Of a stretch of DNA of 64,000 bases, positions 23,289-32,735 are shown one piece after another. Position 1 is the stretch's first letter. Each line of letters starts with the position of its first letter. The stretch comes from Geomonas limicola (GTDB taxonomy: Bacteria; Desulfobacterota; Desulfuromonadia; Geobacterales; Geobacteraceae), in NCBI RefSeq assembly GCF_014193675.1, contig NZ_BLXZ01000001.1, forward strand, positions 186,001 through 250,000, read 5' to 3'. A program made the translations under genes and the position numbers. The notes under the pieces were generated by a model. It ran no database searches, had not been told where the DNA came from, and saw only the letters and a program-made list of their open reading frames with translations.

Positions 23289-24518
23289 GTGGAAGCCCAG
23301 CGCATCATCCTGCACATCGATATGAACGCCTTCTTCGCCTCGGTGGAGCAGCAGGCAAACCCGGAATTGCGCGGCAAACCGATCGCCGTCACCGGGGCCG
23401 CCAAGCGTACCGTCATCACCACCTGTTCCTACGAGGCGCGCGCCTTTGGCGTGAAGACCGGGATGAATGCCTGGGAAGCACGCCAGATGTGCCCCCAGCT
23501 CATCTTCGTGGTGGGCAACAACCGCAAGTACACCTACACCTCCACTCAGATCATCAACATCATGCGGGAATACACCCCGATGGTGGAGGTCTTCTCCATT
23601 GACGAGGCCTTCCTCGACGTCACCGGTTCCCTCGCCATCTTCGGCTCGCCGGAGCGCATCGCTCACCTGATCAAGGCCCGCATCCGCCACCAGTTCGGCC
23701 TTACCTGCTCGATCGGCATCGCCCCCAACAAACTCCTCGCCAAGCTCGCCTCGGACATGCAAAAGCCCGACGGCCTCACCATCATCCCCCCCGAGGAGGT
23801 GCCGGCCATCATGGAGCGCATCCCGATCCGGGACCTTTGCGGCATCGGCGCCAAGACCGGGAAACAGCTGAGTGCTCTCGGCATAAAGACCTGCGGCGAG
23901 TTGGGCCGTTTTCCGGTGGAGATCCTCAAGCGCAAGTTCGGGGTGGTCGGGGTACGGTTGCAGCAGATGGGACGGGGGATCGACGATGCCCCCGTGGTAC
24001 CCGAAGAGGAGGCCGAGGAGGTAAAAACGGTGGGGCACAGCACCACGCTGGACCGGGACATCAGCGACCCCGGTGAGATCAGGATGTACCTTCTGCAGCT
24101 CTCCGAAATGGTGGGGCGCCGGGCCCGGCGCTACCAGGTGGCCGGCAAGACGGTGACCGTGACCGTGCGCTACCCCGACTTCACCACCTTCTCGCGCCAG
24201 GAGAGCCACCCGGCCCATACCAACAACAGCGACGAGATCTACCAGGCGGCGCTGAAGATCCTGGAGGGGATCGAACTGGAGCAGCCGATCCGGCTTCTGG
24301 GGGTGCGCCTGAGCAACCTGCGCCAGCAGCAGGAGCAGCTCCCTCTCTTTGCCCAGGACCGTAAAAAGGCGCTTCTGGCAAGCGCCATGGACCAGGTGAA
24401 CAACAGGTTCGGGGAGTTCTCGGTTACCTTCGGGAGCCTTTTGGGGAACGAGGGTGGTTCCAAGGTTATTTCACCGGCCTGGAAACCGGAGGGGCTGCGT
24501 AACGTCGACGTGGAGTGA
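23289..24518 (+). CDS. dinB: DNA polymerase IV (Y-family translesion polymerase)
   Basis: A 409-aa Y-family polymerase. Catalytic carboxylates are in HIDMNAFFASVEQ (near residue 10) and SIDEAFLDVTG (about residue 104); YEARAFGVKTGM and SIGIAPNKLLAKLASDMQKP are the usual palm and fingers motifs. A helix-hairpin-helix follows (LCGIGAKTGKQLSALGI), then the little-finger domain and a C-terminal QLPLF that fits a beta-clamp-binding motif. It starts at GTG, with GGAG six bases upstream. It is the third gene of the lexA cassette, about 100 bases after the small protein, so it is probably SOS-induced. Confidence 0.95.
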   Translation: MEAQRIILHIDMNAFFASVEQQANPELRGKPIAVTGAAKRTVITTCSYEARAFGVKTGMNAWEARQMCPQLIFVVGNNRKYTYTSTQIINIMREYTPMVEVFSIDEAFLDVTGSLAIFGSPERIAHLIKARIRHQFGLTCSIGIAPNKLLAKLASDMQKPDGLTIIPPEEVPAIMERIPIRDLCGIGAKTGKQLSALGIKTCGELGRFPVEILKRKFGVVGVRLQQMGRGIDDAPVVPEEEAEEVKTVGHSTTLDRDISDPGEIRMYLLQLSEMVGRRARRYQVAGKTVTVTVRYPDFTTFSRQESHPAHTNNSDEIYQAALKILEGIELEQPIRLLGVRLSNLRQQQEQLPLFAQDRKKALLASAMDQVNNRFGEFSVTFGSLLGNEGGSKVISPAWKPEGLRNVDVE

Positions 24519-24527
24519 GCGGCAGCG

Positions 24528-25898
24528 CTAGAACCCCGGCACCCCGGTTGGCACCTGGTCCCAGTAGGTGACTGCGCCGTTATGCCACTTGACGATCTGC
24601 ACGCTCTCGTCCTGCGAGATCACGATGGCGATCGCCTCGTGGAGCCGCTGGCACAGGCGATAGGCCGCACGATGCCGGGTGCCCACCCCCTCGCTCAGCA
24701 CCGGTTCGGTCCGGGCCCCCTCGGTGTCTAGCGCGTGTGCCACCATCCCCACGCTGTCGAGGTCACCCGAAATCACCCCGCCAAACCCCAAAAGCTCCTG
24801 CCGCTTCGAAATAACCACGGCACCGTCCACCGCGGAGAGCGCAGCGATGAAGTGGGCCACGTCGAATATCGCCTCGTCCAGAAGCGCGATCGAGTCGTTT
24901 TTGCTGGTCACGTAATCCTGCCAGCCGACCACCTTGTCGGGGTCTGCCGGGTCGCCGTGGATCTCGGCCATGGTGTTCATCACCTTGAGGGTCAGGGTCC
25001 GGAAACGCTGGCGCGATTCGAACTCGAGGAACTGGTACTTGATGGACATGTACCGGTTTTCCTTGAGGATCTCGGCGGTCATTTCCTCGGGGAGGTAGAC
25101 CAGAAGCCCGCCGTGGTGTGAATTGCGGATCACGCTGATGATGCGGCGCACTGCCTGCTGCCCAAGGTAGCTGCCAAAGTCGGGATCGAGGTTGGCCCAG
25201 ACCCGCCCCGACTCCTGCCGTGCCTTATGATGCAGCTCGAGGGTCTCGGAGTGCACCATGGCGAGGCTCTTGGCGATCCACTGGGAATTGAAGACGTCGA
25301 GGCTCGGGCAGTTGATCTGGCCGCCGTTTAGTGAAGCGATGATCTCGGAACCGATGCAGACCGAGATCTGCCCGGCGCCGGTCACGTAGACCACCAGGCA
25401 GACGGGAAGCGGCGGCGAGGTCTTGCGCCCCCCGTAGACTGCATGCATCCAGCGGGTGCCGGAGTGTAAAAGCCCCCAGATCTGCGCCCCGTCGTTGGGT
25501 GGCAGGGTGATGCCGATCAGGGTGCGGTAAAAGTCGGCGGCGGGCGCCAACCGGTGCAGCTCGTACTCGTTGAAGGGACGCAGCCGGGAGAAGATGAGCC
25601 GGTGCATTCCGGTGGGGGGCCCCTCCTCGGCGGGAAACAGGTGCGAGTCGCGGATAATCAGCCGGAACATGACCGGGCGCTCCTCCTCGCGCATCAGGCT
25701 CGCCTGGTAGCAGGTGGAAATTACCTGTTCCAGGACGGAGCGCTCCGGAAGCTGGAAGCCGCAGTCCGAATGCGACGGGCAGAGCCGTTCGACGAACGCA
25801 GGGTCCTGCCAACGCTCGAAAATGAAGGAAACCAGATCTTTGGGGTACGAATGTCCTGTTGCCACTGAACAGCTGTTGATTACTCGGTGTCCGCGCAT
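24528..25898 (-). CDS. DAC-domain protein, probable diadenylate cyclase with N-terminal sensor domain
   Basis: A 456-aa soluble protein. The C-terminal part carries both signatures of c-di-AMP synthase (DisA_N/DAC) domains: DGAVVIS near residue 358 and GTRHRAA near residue 406, followed by EAIAIVISQD. Residues 1-330 are a large domain without membrane helices, fitting the DACNV-type sensor architecture known ahead of some DAC domains. It would make c-di-AMP from ATP in response to an unknown signal. The insert between the two motifs (LLGFGGVISGDLDSV) differs from standard CdaA/DisA. GGAG precedes the ATG. It converges on dinB with a 9-base gap and appears monocistronic. Confidence 0.8.
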   Translation of the reverse strand: MRGHRVINSCSVATGHSYPKDLVSFIFERWQDPAFVERLCPSHSDCGFQLPERSVLEQVISTCYQASLMREEERPVMFRLIIRDSHLFPAEEGPPTGMHRLIFSRLRPFNEYELHRLAPAADFYRTLIGITLPPNDGAQIWGLLHSGTRWMHAVYGGRKTSPPLPVCLVVYVTGAGQISVCIGSEIIASLNGGQINCPSLDVFNSQWIAKSLAMVHSETLELHHKARQESGRVWANLDPDFGSYLGQQAVRRIISVIRNSHHGGLLVYLPEEMTAEILKENRYMSIKYQFLEFESRQRFRTLTLKVMNTMAEIHGDPADPDKVVGWQDYVTSKNDSIALLDEAIFDVAHFIAALSAVDGAVVISKRQELLGFGGVISGDLDSVGMVAHALDTEGARTEPVLSEGVGTRHRAAYRLCQRLHEAIAIVISQDESVQIVKWHNGAVTYWDQVPTGVPGF

Positions 25899-26148
25899 CT
25901 GCCACTCCCTATAACCGCAAACGGTAGGCTGTACCCGTCGTGTAATTATCCAACGCCTTCGAGTGCCCTGTAAAGCTCATTTGTTTGATCTGATCAACTA
26001 TGCCTCCGCCAAGCGGCGACGTAGCACCAAAACCTTAGCCATATCAAAGCGTGCCACCAGGGGTGCTCTGGAAACCGGCTGCGACCAAGGCAGCCTGAGC
26101 TGTCGGAAAAGCATACATCATTAAAGCCGCAGCGCCATCCTGCGGTCC
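25899..26148. other. Intergenic region between divergent DAC gene and mutS
   Basis: No gene recognised. It contains a 13-base palindrome TTGATC-T-GATCAA at 25985-25997, a possible regulator site, and a 6-bp hairpin CCGCAG/CTGCGG near 26128-26146 just before the mutS promoter. Confidence 0.45.
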
Positions 26149-26177
26149 TTTACATGCCCGTATCATTTTGCTAAGAT
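26149..26177 (+). promoter_or_regulatory. Sigma-70-like promoter of mutS
   Basis: TTTACA, 17-base spacer, TAAGAT; transcription would begin about 25 bases before the mutS start codon. Confidence 0.5.
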
Positions 26178-26210
26178 GTGCGCCGTTTCTCTACCTGGAA
26201 AGGTTTGCAA

Positions 26211-28820
26211 ATGTCCGAATTGACGCCGATGATGCGGCAGTACCTTGAAATAAAAGCCGACTACCCCGATACCATCCTGTTCTTTCGCATGGGCGATTTC
26301 TACGAGATGTTCCTGGACGACGCCGTCAAGGCGTCCCGCATCCTGGGGATCACCCTCACCTGTCGCAACAAGAGCTCCGACGGCCCCGAGATTCCCCTGT
26401 GCGGCGTCCCCTTCCACTCCTGCGCCCCCTATATCGCCAAACTGATCGAGGCGGGGGAGAAAGTCGCCATCTGCGAACAGACCGAGGACCCCAAACTCGC
26501 CAAAGGGATCGTGAAGCGCGAGGTGGTGAAAGTGGTCACCCCGGGCCTGGTCGTCGAGGACGCCTCGCTCTCTCCCAAGGAAAACAACTACCTCCTCGCC
26601 CTCTTCGAGGAGGAGAAGCGCTTCGGCCTTGCGTTTTTGGATCTCTCCACCGGGGAGTTTCGCATCACTGAACTTGCCGACCAGGCCGCGGCCCTCGCCG
26701 AGGTGACCTGCATCGGCCCCCGGGAGCTGATCCTCCCTGCCGGCTACCGGGACCCTGCCCAGGCGAAGGCGCTCGCCTCCATCACCGCGGGGCGCGCTCT
26801 CACCTACTTCGAGGAGTGGGTCTACGACAGCGACTACTGCAAGCGGCTCATCGCCAACCAGTTCAAGGGGGCGACGCCGGCCACCCTCGGCTGCGACGGG
26901 CTCCCGGTCGCGCTCATGGCGGCCGGTGCCGTGCTGCACTACCTGGTGGACACCCAGAAAGGGAACGCCCCCCACGTCACCTCGATCTCCAGCTACTTCG
27001 AGAGTGAGCACCTCTTGTTGGACGAGTCCACCCGGCGCAACCTGGAACTCACGGCCACCATCTCCGAGGGAAAGCGCAAGGGATCGCTCCTGGGGCTCAT
27101 GGACCGCACCGTGACCGCCATGGGAGGGAGAAAGCTCAAGCAGTGGATCAACTACCCGCTCATGGACTTGAAGAAGATCGTCGAGCGGCAGGATGCGGTC
27201 GAAGAACTGCTTGGTCAGCCGGGCCTGAGAAGCGAGCTGCGCGACCTGCTCTCCGGGGTCTACGACCTGGAGCGCCTGAACGGGCGCATCAGCCTTGCCT
27301 CGGCCTCGGCGAAGGACCTGGCGGCGCTGAAGGGCTCGCTCTCGCGCATCCCGGGACTCAAGGAGCAGACCGCCGGCTCGGGCGCGAAGCTGCTCCAGGA
27401 GCTCAACGCCGGCACCGACCCGCTCGAGGACATCTGCTCCTTGATCGAGCGGGCCATCGTGGAGAATCCCCCGTTCGTGCTGCGCGAGGGGGGGATCATC
27501 GCCGACGGCTATAACGAGGAACTCGACGAGCTGCGGGCCATAAGCCGCGAGGGGAAAGGGTTCATCGCCCGCCTTGAGGCCAAGGAAAAGAACCGCACCG
27601 GGATCTCCTCCTTGAAGATCCGCTACAACAAGGTCTTTGGCTACTACATCGAGGTGACCAAGGCCAACGTCTCGGCCATCCCCGAGGACTACATCCGGCG
27701 CCAGACCCTGGCGAACGCCGAGCGCTACATCACGCCGGAGCTCAAGGAGTACGAAGAGAAGGTGCTGGGTGCCGAGGACCGGATCCGGGAGCTCGAGTTC
27801 GCACTGTTCCAGGAGGTTCGCGAGGCCGCGGCCGCCCAGGGGGAGCGGATCGCCCGTACGGCCGACCGGTTGGCCACCCTGGACGTCCTGGTGAGCCTCG
27901 CCGAACTGGCCCACGACCACGGCTACTGCCGCCCCGAGATCCACGAGGGGAGCGAGCTCTCGATCACCGAGGGGCGCCACCCGGTCATCGAGGAGATGCA
28001 CTCCGGCGAGCGCTTCGTCCCAAACGACACCTTCCTGGATAACGGCGAAAACCAGCTGATCATCATTACCGGTCCCAACATGGCCGGTAAGTCGACCTTC
28101 ATGCGTCAGGTGGCGCTCATCACCCTGATGGCCCAGATGGGAAGCTTCGTCCCGGCCGAGAAGTCACGCATCCCGCTGGTGGACCGCATCTTCACCCGGG
28201 TCGGCGCCTCGGACAACATCGCCCGCGGTCACTCGACCTTCATGGTGGAGATGATGGAATCGGCGGCCATCCTGCGCGGCGCCACCGCGAAGAGCCTGGT
28301 GATCCTGGACGAGATCGGGCGCGGCACCTCCACCTTCGACGGGGTCTCCATCGCCTGGGCCGTTGCCGAGTACCTGCACGACAACAAGCTGCACGCCGCC
28401 AAGACGCTCTTTGCCACCCACTACCACGAGCTGACCGAGCTCGCCGTGACCCGGCCGGGGATCAAGAACTTTAACATCGCGGTCCGCGAGTGGAACGAGC
28501 GCATCATCTTCTTAAGGAAGATCGTCCCCGGCGGCGCCTCGCACTCCTACGGCATCCAGGTAGCCCGGCTGGCGGGCCTGCCGCAGGCGGTCATCGAGCG
28601 GGCCAAAGAGATTCTCCTGAACCTGGAAAAGGGGGAGTACGTGGAAGGCGGACTCCCCCGCCTGGCGCGCGGCAAGCAGAAGTCGACACCCTCGCCGCAG
28701 CTCTCCCTGTTCGCGGCCCCCGACGACCAGCTCCGCGAGCGGCTGCGCAATGTCGAGGTAACCACCCTGACGCCGCTCGAGGCGCTCAACCTGGTCGACG
28801 AATTAAAGAGGATGCTCTAG
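26211..28820 (+). CDS. mutS: DNA mismatch repair protein MutS
   Basis: An 869-aa MutS with the mismatch-reading motif FYE at residues 30-32 (GDFYEMF), connector and lever domains, and the C-terminal ABC-type ATPase: Walker [10 protein letters not shown] near residue 621, Walker [13 protein letters not shown] near 700, and [11 protein letters not shown]. Normal length for the family. The start was placed at MSELTPMM, matching MutS N-termini and preceded by GGAAAGG. The amidase gene starts 33 bases after its stop on the same strand. Confidence 0.97.
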   Translation: MSELTPMMRQYLEIKADYPDTILFFRMGDFYEMFLDDAVKASRILGITLTCRNKSSDGPEIPLCGVPFHSCAPYIAKLIEAGEKVAICEQTEDPKLAKGIVKREVVKVVTPGLVVEDASLSPKENNYLLALFEEEKRFGLAFLDLSTGEFRITELADQAAALAEVTCIGPRELILPAGYRDPAQAKALASITAGRALTYFEEWVYDSDYCKRLIANQFKGATPATLGCDGLPVALMAAGAVLHYLVDTQKGNAPHVTSISSYFESEHLLLDESTRRNLELTATISEGKRKGSLLGLMDRTVTAMGGRKLKQWINYPLMDLKKIVERQDAVEELLGQPGLRSELRDLLSGVYDLERLNGRISLASASAKDLAALKGSLSRIPGLKEQTAGSGAKLLQELNAGTDPLEDICSLIERAIVENPPFVLREGGIIADGYNEELDELRAISREGKGFIARLEAKEKNRTGISSLKIRYNKVFGYYIEVTKANVSAIPEDYIRRQTLANAERYITPELKEYEEKVLGAEDRIRELEFALFQEVREAAAAQGERIARTADRLATLDVLVSLAELAHDHGYCRPEIHEGSELSITEGRHPVIEEMHSGERFVPNDTFLDNGENQLIIITGPNMAGKSTFMRQVALITLMAQMGSFVPAEKSRIPLVDRIFTRVGASDNIARGHSTFMVEMMESAAILRGATAKSLVILDEIGRGTSTFDGVSIAWAVAEYLHDNKLHAAKTLFATHYHELTELAVTRPGIKNFNIAVREWNERIIFLRKIVPGGASHSYGIQVARLAGLPQAVIERAKEILLNLEKGEYVEGGLPRLARGKQKSTPSPQLSLFAAPDDQLRERLRNVEVTTLTPLEALNLVDELKRML

Positions 28821-28853
28821 CCGTGCCTTGATTGGCACAGGAGTCCATAACGC

Positions 28854-30125
28854 ATGAAACGAAGGGAATTCCTTAAATACCTCGGGGTGAGCACCCCCTA
28901 CCAGCACCTCATGCTGAACCGGCTCTTGGCGGCGCAGGGGGGGCTGCTCCTGGCCCAACTGCTCCCCTTGCCGCAGCTCGCCTGGGGGGCCGAAGGGGCC
29001 GTCCCGGTGACCGAGCTCAAGCACTGGTCCACCCCGGACTACACCCGGGTTTCGATCGGCCTGGAGCACGAGGTGAAATTCGAGTCGCACAAGATTCCCG
29101 GGCGGCTCTACCTGGACATCCACGGTGCCAAGGTGACGCCGGGGATCAAGGACCTCAACATCGGGGACGGGCTTTTGAAGAGCGTGCGTATCGCCCAGTA
29201 CCGCGCCACCACGGCCCGCGTGGTCCTCGACCTGGACAGCATCAGGGACTACAAGATCTTCACCTTCTCGGACCCCTTCCGGATCATCGTGGACGTCAAG
29301 GGTGAGCGCCGCCAGGAGATCTCGGCGGCCAAGGGGGAGGTGCTGGAAAGCGGCAAACCCGAGACTGCCGCCAAACCGGAGAAACCCAAAGCCGAACCCG
29401 AGAAGGTCAAGGCGGCCGAGAAGCCTAAACAACCCAGCCAGTTCAAGCCGGGGAAGATCCGCAGGATCGTCGTCGACCCAGGACACGGCGGCCACGACCC
29501 CGGCGCCATGAGCCCCTCCGGCACCCGGGAAAAGGACATCGTCCTGCAGATCGGCCTCAAGCTGGCCCAAAAGATCCGCGAGGAGTTGGGGATCGACGTG
29601 GTAATGACCCGCTCGACCGACGTCTTCATCGAGCTGCAGGAGAGGACGGCCATCGCCAACAAGATGGGGGCCGACCTGTTCATTTCGATCCACGCCAACG
29701 CCTCCTTGAACCGGGGGGCCAACGGCATCGAGACCTACTACCTGAACCTCGCCAAGACCGAGAAGGTGGCCCAGTTGGCCGCCAAGGAGAACGGCACTTC
29801 GCTTGAAAAAGTCAGCGTCCTGCAGGCGGTGCTCTTCGACCTGATGGCCAACTACAAGCTGAACGACTCGGCACACCTGGCCGACGAGGTCCAAAAGGCT
29901 CTCTACAAGAAGGCGCTCACCGGCTACCCGAGCGTGAAGAACCTGGGGGTGAAGCAGGGTCCCTTCTACGTCCTGGTGGGTGCCACCATGCCGAGCATCC
30001 TGGTGGAAACCGCCTTCGTCAGCAACGAGAAGGACGAGCAGAAGCTCAAGGACCCTCAGTACCAGGACCTGACGGCCGACGGGATCCTCTCTGGCATCAG
30101 AGGGTACATCGCCTCGCTTAAGTAG
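28854..30125 (+). CDS. N-acetylmuramoyl-L-alanine amidase (AmiC-like), Tat-exported
   Basis: A 423-aa protein beginning with MKRREFLKYLG, a twin-arginine signal (RREFLK), with a hydrophobic stretch to about residue 45. An AMIN domain follows (about 55-150; YTRVSIGLEHEVKFE, RIIVDVKG), then a Lys/Pro/Glu-rich linker and an Amidase_3 domain (about 200-420) with zinc-site motifs DPGHGGHDPGA, LFISIHANAS and ILVETAFVSN. It cleaves the amide bond between MurNAc and the peptide during daughter-cell separation. It follows mutS with a 33-base gap and ends at a strong terminator. Confidence 0.93.
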   Translation: MKRREFLKYLGVSTPYQHLMLNRLLAAQGGLLLAQLLPLPQLAWGAEGAVPVTELKHWSTPDYTRVSIGLEHEVKFESHKIPGRLYLDIHGAKVTPGIKDLNIGDGLLKSVRIAQYRATTARVVLDLDSIRDYKIFTFSDPFRIIVDVKGERRQEISAAKGEVLESGKPETAAKPEKPKAEPEKVKAAEKPKQPSQFKPGKIRRIVVDPGHGGHDPGAMSPSGTREKDIVLQIGLKLAQKIREELGIDVVMTRSTDVFIELQERTAIANKMGADLFISIHANASLNRGANGIETYYLNLAKTEKVAQLAAKENGTSLEKVSVLQAVLFDLMANYKLNDSAHLADEVQKALYKKALTGYPSVKNLGVKQGPFYVLVGATMPSILVETAFVSNEKDEQKLKDPQYQDLTADGILSGIRGYIASLK

Positions 30126-30146
30126 TCGCCACGTGACCGCACGCAA

Positions 30147-30184
30147 CGAGGCCGCCCGGTCACTCCGGACGGCCTCGTTTTTTT
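30147..30184 (+). terminator. Terminator of the mutS-amidase unit
   Basis: CGAGGCCGcCCGG pairs with CCGGaCGGCCTCG around TCACT, followed by seven T, about 20 bases after the amidase stop. Confidence 0.92.
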
Positions 30185-30231
30185 CTCACCGTTCTCAGGT
30201 GCGCTGCGATCACCTGGTCCAACTGGCCTCG

Positions 30232-30609
30232 CTAGCCACTCACCCCGTACCGTTCCAGGTAGCTCACCAGCCGTATCACCCCTGCCGTGTCATCCAAGAG
30301 TTCGAGAGGGCGCTTACCATCGAACGCGCCGTTCACGCTCAAAAGCCATTTTTTCGCGTCTTCCATGGACCAATCGAGGATGTTCCCCAAGCTACAGTAC
30401 AGGCGCCTCAGCTGCTGTGGATAGGTATCATCCTCCTCCCCTTCGGCCCCGATGCCCATCCGTTCTGCGGTTTCGCCGGCAATCCCCATACTTTGTTCAA
30501 GTGCCTGAGCGACCTTTTCCTGAGCCAACCCCAGGGATCGGGCCGTGGCGAGTACCGCCTGCGCCAGTATTAACGCCCGGTCCGCCTCACGAACTGTCGC
30601 GTCCAGCAT
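30232..30609 (-). CDS. MbcA/ParS/Xre-type antitoxin domain protein without an adjacent toxin
   Basis: A 125-aa protein. The N-terminal half (about 8-50) is helical like the Xre-like part of these antitoxins (ILAQAVLATARSLGLAQEKV). The C-terminal half has the toxin-binding signature WLLSVNGAFDGKRPLELLDD and ends in YLERYG. This family normally lies just upstream of a RES-domain toxin. Here the next bases downstream are the amidase terminator and no RES gene is present, so it is an orphan. GGGGAGGG precedes the ATG. Its partner could be elsewhere, or it may act as a stand-alone regulator. Confidence 0.82.
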   Translation of the reverse strand: MLDATVREADRALILAQAVLATARSLGLAQEKVAQALEQSMGIAGETAERMGIGAEGEEDDTYPQQLRRLYCSLGNILDWSMEDAKKWLLSVNGAFDGKRPLELLDDTAGVIRLVSYLERYGVSG

Positions 30610-30873
30610 GGTCCCTCCCCTATTCCCATTCTGTCCTGTCCGAAATCAACAGCACTGAATATTAATAGAGGCTAATTCATGGCAGTCAACCCGAAAAAAG
30701 CCTGAGAGGGGGGGATCTAGCGAATAATCCGACAAGGCCCAAGTTCAGGAGCCCGTATTACGCAAGGTAGGCAGGAGTGCCGGGGCAGTCGCGCTGCGGG
30801 CCACTGGGAGGGTCCTGGAAGCCCCTTCTCTCGTTATTTTGCCTTTATCCCCTTTATCCCCTTCATCCCTGTT
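30610..30873. other. Intergenic region with a dispersed repeat copy
   Basis: No gene recognised. The right end (30840-30873) contains TTTATCCCC repeated in tandem; its reverse complement, AACAGGGATGAAGGGGATAA and following bases, resembles repeats at 54709-54779. Confidence 0.5.
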
Positions 30874-30914
30874 AAAAAAGCCCGCCCCGGTTTCACTCCG
30901 GAGCGGGCTTTCTT
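30874..30914 (-). terminator. Terminator of the gltX operon
   Basis: Minus strand: AAAGCCCGCTCCGG pairs with CCGGGGCGGGCTTT, followed by a T-run (TTTTTT). It lies about 20 bases after the gltX stop. Confidence 0.9.
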
Positions 30915-30934
30915 GTTCCTTGCAGCTGGCAGGT

Positions 30935-32338
30935 TTATCCCCTGATGGTGGCGATGGCGCGCTCGACACGCTTCCTGGTTTCGGCCATGCCGAAAACCAC
31001 GATCATGTCGAAGATTCCGGGAGACGCCGTGGTCCCGGAGAGAGCCAGACGCACCGCGGGGCCTATCCCCCCCAGTTTGATCCCTTTCTCCTCGCAGATT
31101 TCCTTGAAGACGGCTTCCACCGACTCCAGGGTCAGTTCCGGCAGGGCCTCAAGCTTCGCGATGAGGAGTTCCAGAAGCGCCGGGGTTTCCGGGGTGAAGT
31201 TCTTAGCGGCCCCTTTTTCGTCGTAGGCGAAGTCGTCACGGTAGTAGAAGACGGCGCCGTCGGCCAACTCGAGCATCGTCTTGGCGCGCTCCTGCAGGGT
31301 CTTCACCACGGCAACCAGGTCCGGCCCTTTCGAGGGATCAACCTCGCGCTCCTTGAGGAACGGAGTCACCAGGTCGGCCAGGCGTACCGGGTCGCCGGTC
31401 TTGATGTAGTGGGCGTTCAGCCAGATCAGTTTGTCGGTGTTGAAGACGCTGGGTGAGCGCCCCACGTTCTCGATGGAGAACTTCTCGACCAGTTCGTCGA
31501 TGGAGAAGATCTCGTCGTCGCCATGGCTCCACCCCAGGCGCACCAGGTAGTTCACCAGCGCTTCCGGCAGGTACCCCATGTCGCGGTAAGCCATGACGCT
31601 GGTAGCGCCGTGCCGCTTGGAGAGGCGGGCCTTGTCGGCACCGAGGATCATCGGGACGTGGGCGAAGGTCGGAATCGGCGCCCCGAACGCCTCATAGAGC
31701 AGGATCTGGCGCGGCGTGTTGTTCACATGGTCGTCGCCACGGATCACCATGGTCATCTGCATGCTGATGTCGTCGATGACCACCACGAAGTTGTAGGTCG
31801 GAGTGCCATCGGTGCGCTGGATGATCAGGTCGTCCAGTTCGTTGTTTTCAAAGGAGATCCGCCCCTTGATGGCGTCATCCCAGGAGGTGGCACCTTCCTT
31901 GGGCGTGCGGAAACGCACCACGTAGGGACGCCCGTCGTCATCCTGCGGCGGCAGATCACGGCAGGTACCGTCGTACTTCGGTTTGCCGCCTTCCTGCATC
32001 GCCTTCTCGCGCTTGGCCTCCAGTTCTTCCGCCGAGCAGTAGCACTTGTACGCCTTCCCCTCGGCGAGCAGCTGCTGCACCTTCTCCTTGTAGAGCGGGA
32101 AGTAATCGGTCTGGTAAAAGGGCCCCTCGTCCCAGTCGAGCCCGAGCCAGGTCATCCCCTGCAAAATGGCATCCACCGATTCCTGGGTGGAGCGCTGAAC
32201 GTCGGTATCCTCGATGCGCAGCACGAAGGTACCCTTGAGCTTGCGGGCCAAAAGCCAGTTGAACAGCGCGGTGCGCGCCCCGCCCACGTGGAGGAAACCG
32301 GTGGGACTCGGAGCGAAACGCAGTCGTACGTTAGACAT
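30935..32338 (-). CDS. gltX: Glutamyl-tRNA synthetase
   Basis: A 467-aa class I aminoacyl-tRNA synthetase with the HIGH-equivalent motif [14 protein letters not shown] near the N-terminus, the KMSKS-equivalent [10 protein letters not shown], and [21 protein letters not shown] of GltX. It charges tRNA-Glu. The start is [14 protein letters not shown], 11 codons inside the longest frame, with AAGGAG upstream. It is last in a minus-strand series with yacG, the MshEN-REC regulator, the SPOR protein and argS, and ends at a strong terminator. Confidence 0.97.
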   Translation of the reverse strand: MSNVRLRFAPSPTGFLHVGGARTALFNWLLARKLKGTFVLRIEDTDVQRSTQESVDAILQGMTWLGLDWDEGPFYQTDYFPLYKEKVQQLLAEGKAYKCYCSAEELEAKREKAMQEGGKPKYDGTCRDLPPQDDDGRPYVVRFRTPKEGATSWDDAIKGRISFENNELDDLIIQRTDGTPTYNFVVVIDDISMQMTMVIRGDDHVNNTPRQILLYEAFGAPIPTFAHVPMILGADKARLSKRHGATSVMAYRDMGYLPEALVNYLVRLGWSHGDDEIFSIDELVEKFSIENVGRSPSVFNTDKLIWLNAHYIKTGDPVRLADLVTPFLKEREVDPSKGPDLVAVVKTLQERAKTMLELADGAVFYYRDDFAYDEKGAAKNFTPETPALLELLIAKLEALPELTLESVEAVFKEICEEKGIKLGGIGPAVRLALSGTTASPGIFDMIVVFGMAETRKRVERAIATIRG

Positions 32339-32456
32339 GAGCGACTCCTTTGAAGTTGGTGCAGTATTCATTTCTCACAGCCAAAACCTCCCGCCCAGGT
32401 GAACAGGCAAAAAGTGAGCTGGCTGAAAATTTCGCCATCGGTACGGCAGTCGTTCC

Positions 32457-32645
32457 CTACTGCTCGCCGGACTCCTCGTCGTCGTGCTGCGGGGCCTTCT
32501 CGCCCGGGATCCGGTACCCTTCGCTGGCCCAGGTCCCCAGATCGATCATCTTGCAGCGCTCCGAGCAGAAGGGACGAAACGGGTTGCCGGTCAGCTGGGC
32601 TTCTTTCCTGCAGTGCGGACATTTTACGGTCTGTATGGAACTCAC
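32457..32645 (-). CDS. yacG: DNA gyrase inhibitor YacG (zinc-ribbon protein)
   Basis: A 62-aa protein with the YacG zinc ribbon: CPHC (about residues 9-12) and [20 protein letters not shown]. In Escherichia coli YacG binds GyrB and inhibits gyrase. The GTG start was chosen because it gives the normal length (about 60-65) and has AGGGGG upstream; the longest frame would add an unrelated 29 residues. It lies between the response regulator and gltX on the same strand. Confidence 0.88.
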   Translation of the reverse strand: MSSIQTVKCPHCRKEAQLTGNPFRPFCSERCKMIDLGTWASEGYRIPGEKAPQHDDEESGEQ

Positions 32646-32735
32646 CCTTTTTACCCCCTTTAAACAAATACCTCCAGCACAATTTGGCCTGGAGGGTAGG
32701 TACGTCGTGTATTCGTTACGTTTTACTGCCAAAAA

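Noticed and set aside
26163..28001. 612-codon antisense frame over mutS
   Set aside because: mutS is intact with all motifs; the antisense frame is a codon-usage shadow.
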